Source of the DNA: Clostridiales bacterium
GTDB taxonomy: Bacteria > Bacillota > Clostridia > Peptostreptococcales > Anaerovoracaceae
DNA length: 6,460 nt
NCBI GenBank assembly: GCA_012515135.1
Contig: JAAYYX010000229.1
Coordinates: forward strand, 1 to 6,460
Direction of reading: 5' to 3'
Each line of letters begins with the position of its first letter. Positions within the stretch are counted from its first letter, which is position 1. The notes under the pieces were generated by a model. That model was not told the origin of the DNA and searched no databases. It worked only from the letters and a program-made list of their open reading frames with translations. Shown here piece by piece: positions 5,505 through 6,460 of the stretch. The translations under genes and the position numbers were made by a program.

Positions 5505-6460
5505 TATTTTGCCTCCTTTTTTTGGGGGAATTTGAAGTCCAGGCTTTTTTCAAGCAGTTTTACTGCGGCTTCTTTATATCTTTTTGAAAGGACACCCAGG
5601 GATGCCATTATATAATCGTTATCCACCAGTATCTTTGCCCCTTCGCCGGGAAAAAGCATCATCCCTGATCCATTATGCTTCGGGATCTCCTTCATGAGCT
5701 CGATCCTTCTTGGCAGCCTGGTGAGCGCTCCTCCTGTCCCTACTATATATTCCACCTGAGTGAGATCTTTTCCTTCTGCCAGAGTCTGTCTTCCCGAAGG
5801 TCCGTATATATATCTTATTGTGCCCGCATGTCTTTCAACGGCTTTTAGTACTGCTTCCTCTGCAAGCCTTTCCACAAGCTTTACTTCATCTCCGTTCCTG
5901 GGTATGGCCACATAGCTCTCAAGGGCCTTTTCAACATCTATGCCAGCAAGATCCTTTCTGAAGTTTTCTTCTCCTATTGATTCGATGACCTTCATCCTGT
6001 TGACGTATAAGCCCAGATCTCCCTCCACCGTGCGTTTGGCTTTTGGCTCGGGGCTGATAAGAAGTGCGGCAATCTGCTCCGAATCTTCTGTTACCGAATG
6101 AACATCCGTGGTGGCTCCACCCACGTCCAGAACCATTAAGTTTCCTATATATTCATTCAGGAGCTTGGTACATTCCATGACGGCTCCGGGTGTGGGTATT
6201 ATGGGCCCGTCTACCATTTCTCTTACATGTTCCATACCCGGTGCGTGTATAATATGTTCTTCAAATGCATCCTGTATGACTTTTCTGCAGGGCTCCACAT
6301 TAAGGTCATCTATTTTCGGATAAACATTTTCGACTATATAGAGTCTGATGCCCGCATCCTCAAAGATCATTTTTATTTCTTCATGGTTTTCCACATTGCC
6401 CGCATAAATAACAGGCACATCCATATCCATGCCCCGTATCATTTCCGCATTATATATGGC
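5504..6460 (-). CDS. GlmL/MutL-type ASKHA ATPase, putative aminomutase reactivation factor; partial, 5' end outside window
   Basis: The frame is open to the right edge (six codons lie upstream of the Met codon at 6442), so 318 residues of the C-terminal part are seen and an estimated 140-150 are missing relative to the usual length of about 460. Landmarks, counted from that Met: PVIYAGN (10-16), HAPGMEHV (66-73), IPTPGAVMECTKLL (82-95), the phosphate-binding strand MVLDVGGATTDVHS (103-116), ISPEPKAKRTVEGDLGL (129-145) and the adenosine-type motif VGTGGALT (234-241). This is the GlmL family, first known from the glutamate mutase operon and often labelled 'MutL' although unrelated to the mismatch-repair protein. 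GlmL-type genes occur beside cobalamin-dependent glutamate and ornithine aminomutases and are thought to help keep those enzymes active; this is inferred, not shown. Its stop overlaps the orr start by one base, supporting an ornithine-fermentation operon whose aminomutase genes should lie upstream, beyond the window. Confidence 0.88.
   Translation of the reverse strand, partial: AIYNAEMIRGMDMDVPVIYAGNVENHEEIKMIFEDAGIRLYIVENVYPKIDDLNVEPCRKVIQDAFEEHIIHAPGMEHVREMVDGPIIPTPGAVMECTKLLNEYIGNLMVLDVGGATTDVHSVTEDSEQIAALLISPEPKAKRTVEGDLGLYVNRMKVIESIGEENFRKDLAGIDVEKALESYVAIPRNGDEVKLVERLAEEAVLKAVERHAGTIRYIYGPSGRQTLAEGKDLTQVEYIVGTGGALTRLPRRIELMKEIPKHNGSGMMLFPGEGAKILVDNDYIMASLGVLSKRYKEAAVKLLEKSLDFKFPQKKEAK

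Noticed and set aside
5504..6442. Treating the Met codon at 6442 as the true start of the GlmL-like gene
   Set aside because: The frame stays open to 6460, the visible part lacks the N-terminal ATPase segment, and the length is well short of the family; the gene is cut by the window edge.
1..6460. CRISPR array, tRNA/rRNA, insertion sequence or prophage att sites
   Set aside because: No regularly spaced repeats, cloverleaf-like segments, transposase frames or terminal repeats were seen by eye.

Overview
The window looks like chromosomal DNA of an anaerobic, amino-acid-fermenting Clostridia-type bacterium (Bacillota). The basis is strong AGGAGG-type ribosome binding sites, tight gene overlaps, frequent ATA and AGA codons, AT-rich intergenic DNA, and two genes typical of clostridial ornithine fermentation. 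The genus cannot be named from sequence alone. The window is almost fully coding; the longest non-coding stretch is about 130 bases.

Layout. (1) Bases 1-1548, minus strand: the N-terminal 516 codons of a protein with a KaiC/RecA-like domain that lacks its Walker A, followed by a PEP-synthase/PPDK-type ATP-grasp domain; the gene runs off the left edge. (2) Bases 1549-1678: a divergent promoter region in which the two predicted -10 elements overlap, with two AT-rich palindromes. (3) Bases 1679-3802, plus strand: a compact operon of an ABC exporter ATPase, its ABC-2 permease and a small GIY-YIG nuclease-domain protein, ending in a hairpin terminator. (4) Bases 3814-6460, minus strand and convergent with (3): from upstream to downstream, the C-terminal two thirds or so of a GlmL/MutL-type ASKHA ATPase (5' end beyond the right edge), a PLP-dependent ornithine racemase (orr), and a 182-residue protein made of two divergent copies of a DUF6506-like unit.

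Function. Ornithine racemase makes D-ornithine for the adenosylcobalamin-dependent D-ornithine 4,5-aminomutase of the oxidative ornithine pathway. The GlmL-like ATPase is usually found beside such carbon-skeleton mutases and probably maintains or reactivates them. The genes oraE/oraS, ortA/ortB and ord are therefore predicted just beyond the right edge. The duplicated DUF6506-like protein is the last gene of this run, and its role is unknown. The ABC/GIY-YIG operon and the PPDK-type gene look like neighbours rather than parts of the ornithine pathway.

Most interesting points: the pseudo-KaiC/PPDK fusion, the internal duplication in the DUF6506-like protein and its link to orr, and the overlapping divergent promoters with palindromes. 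No tRNA, rRNA, CRISPR array or insertion sequence was seen.
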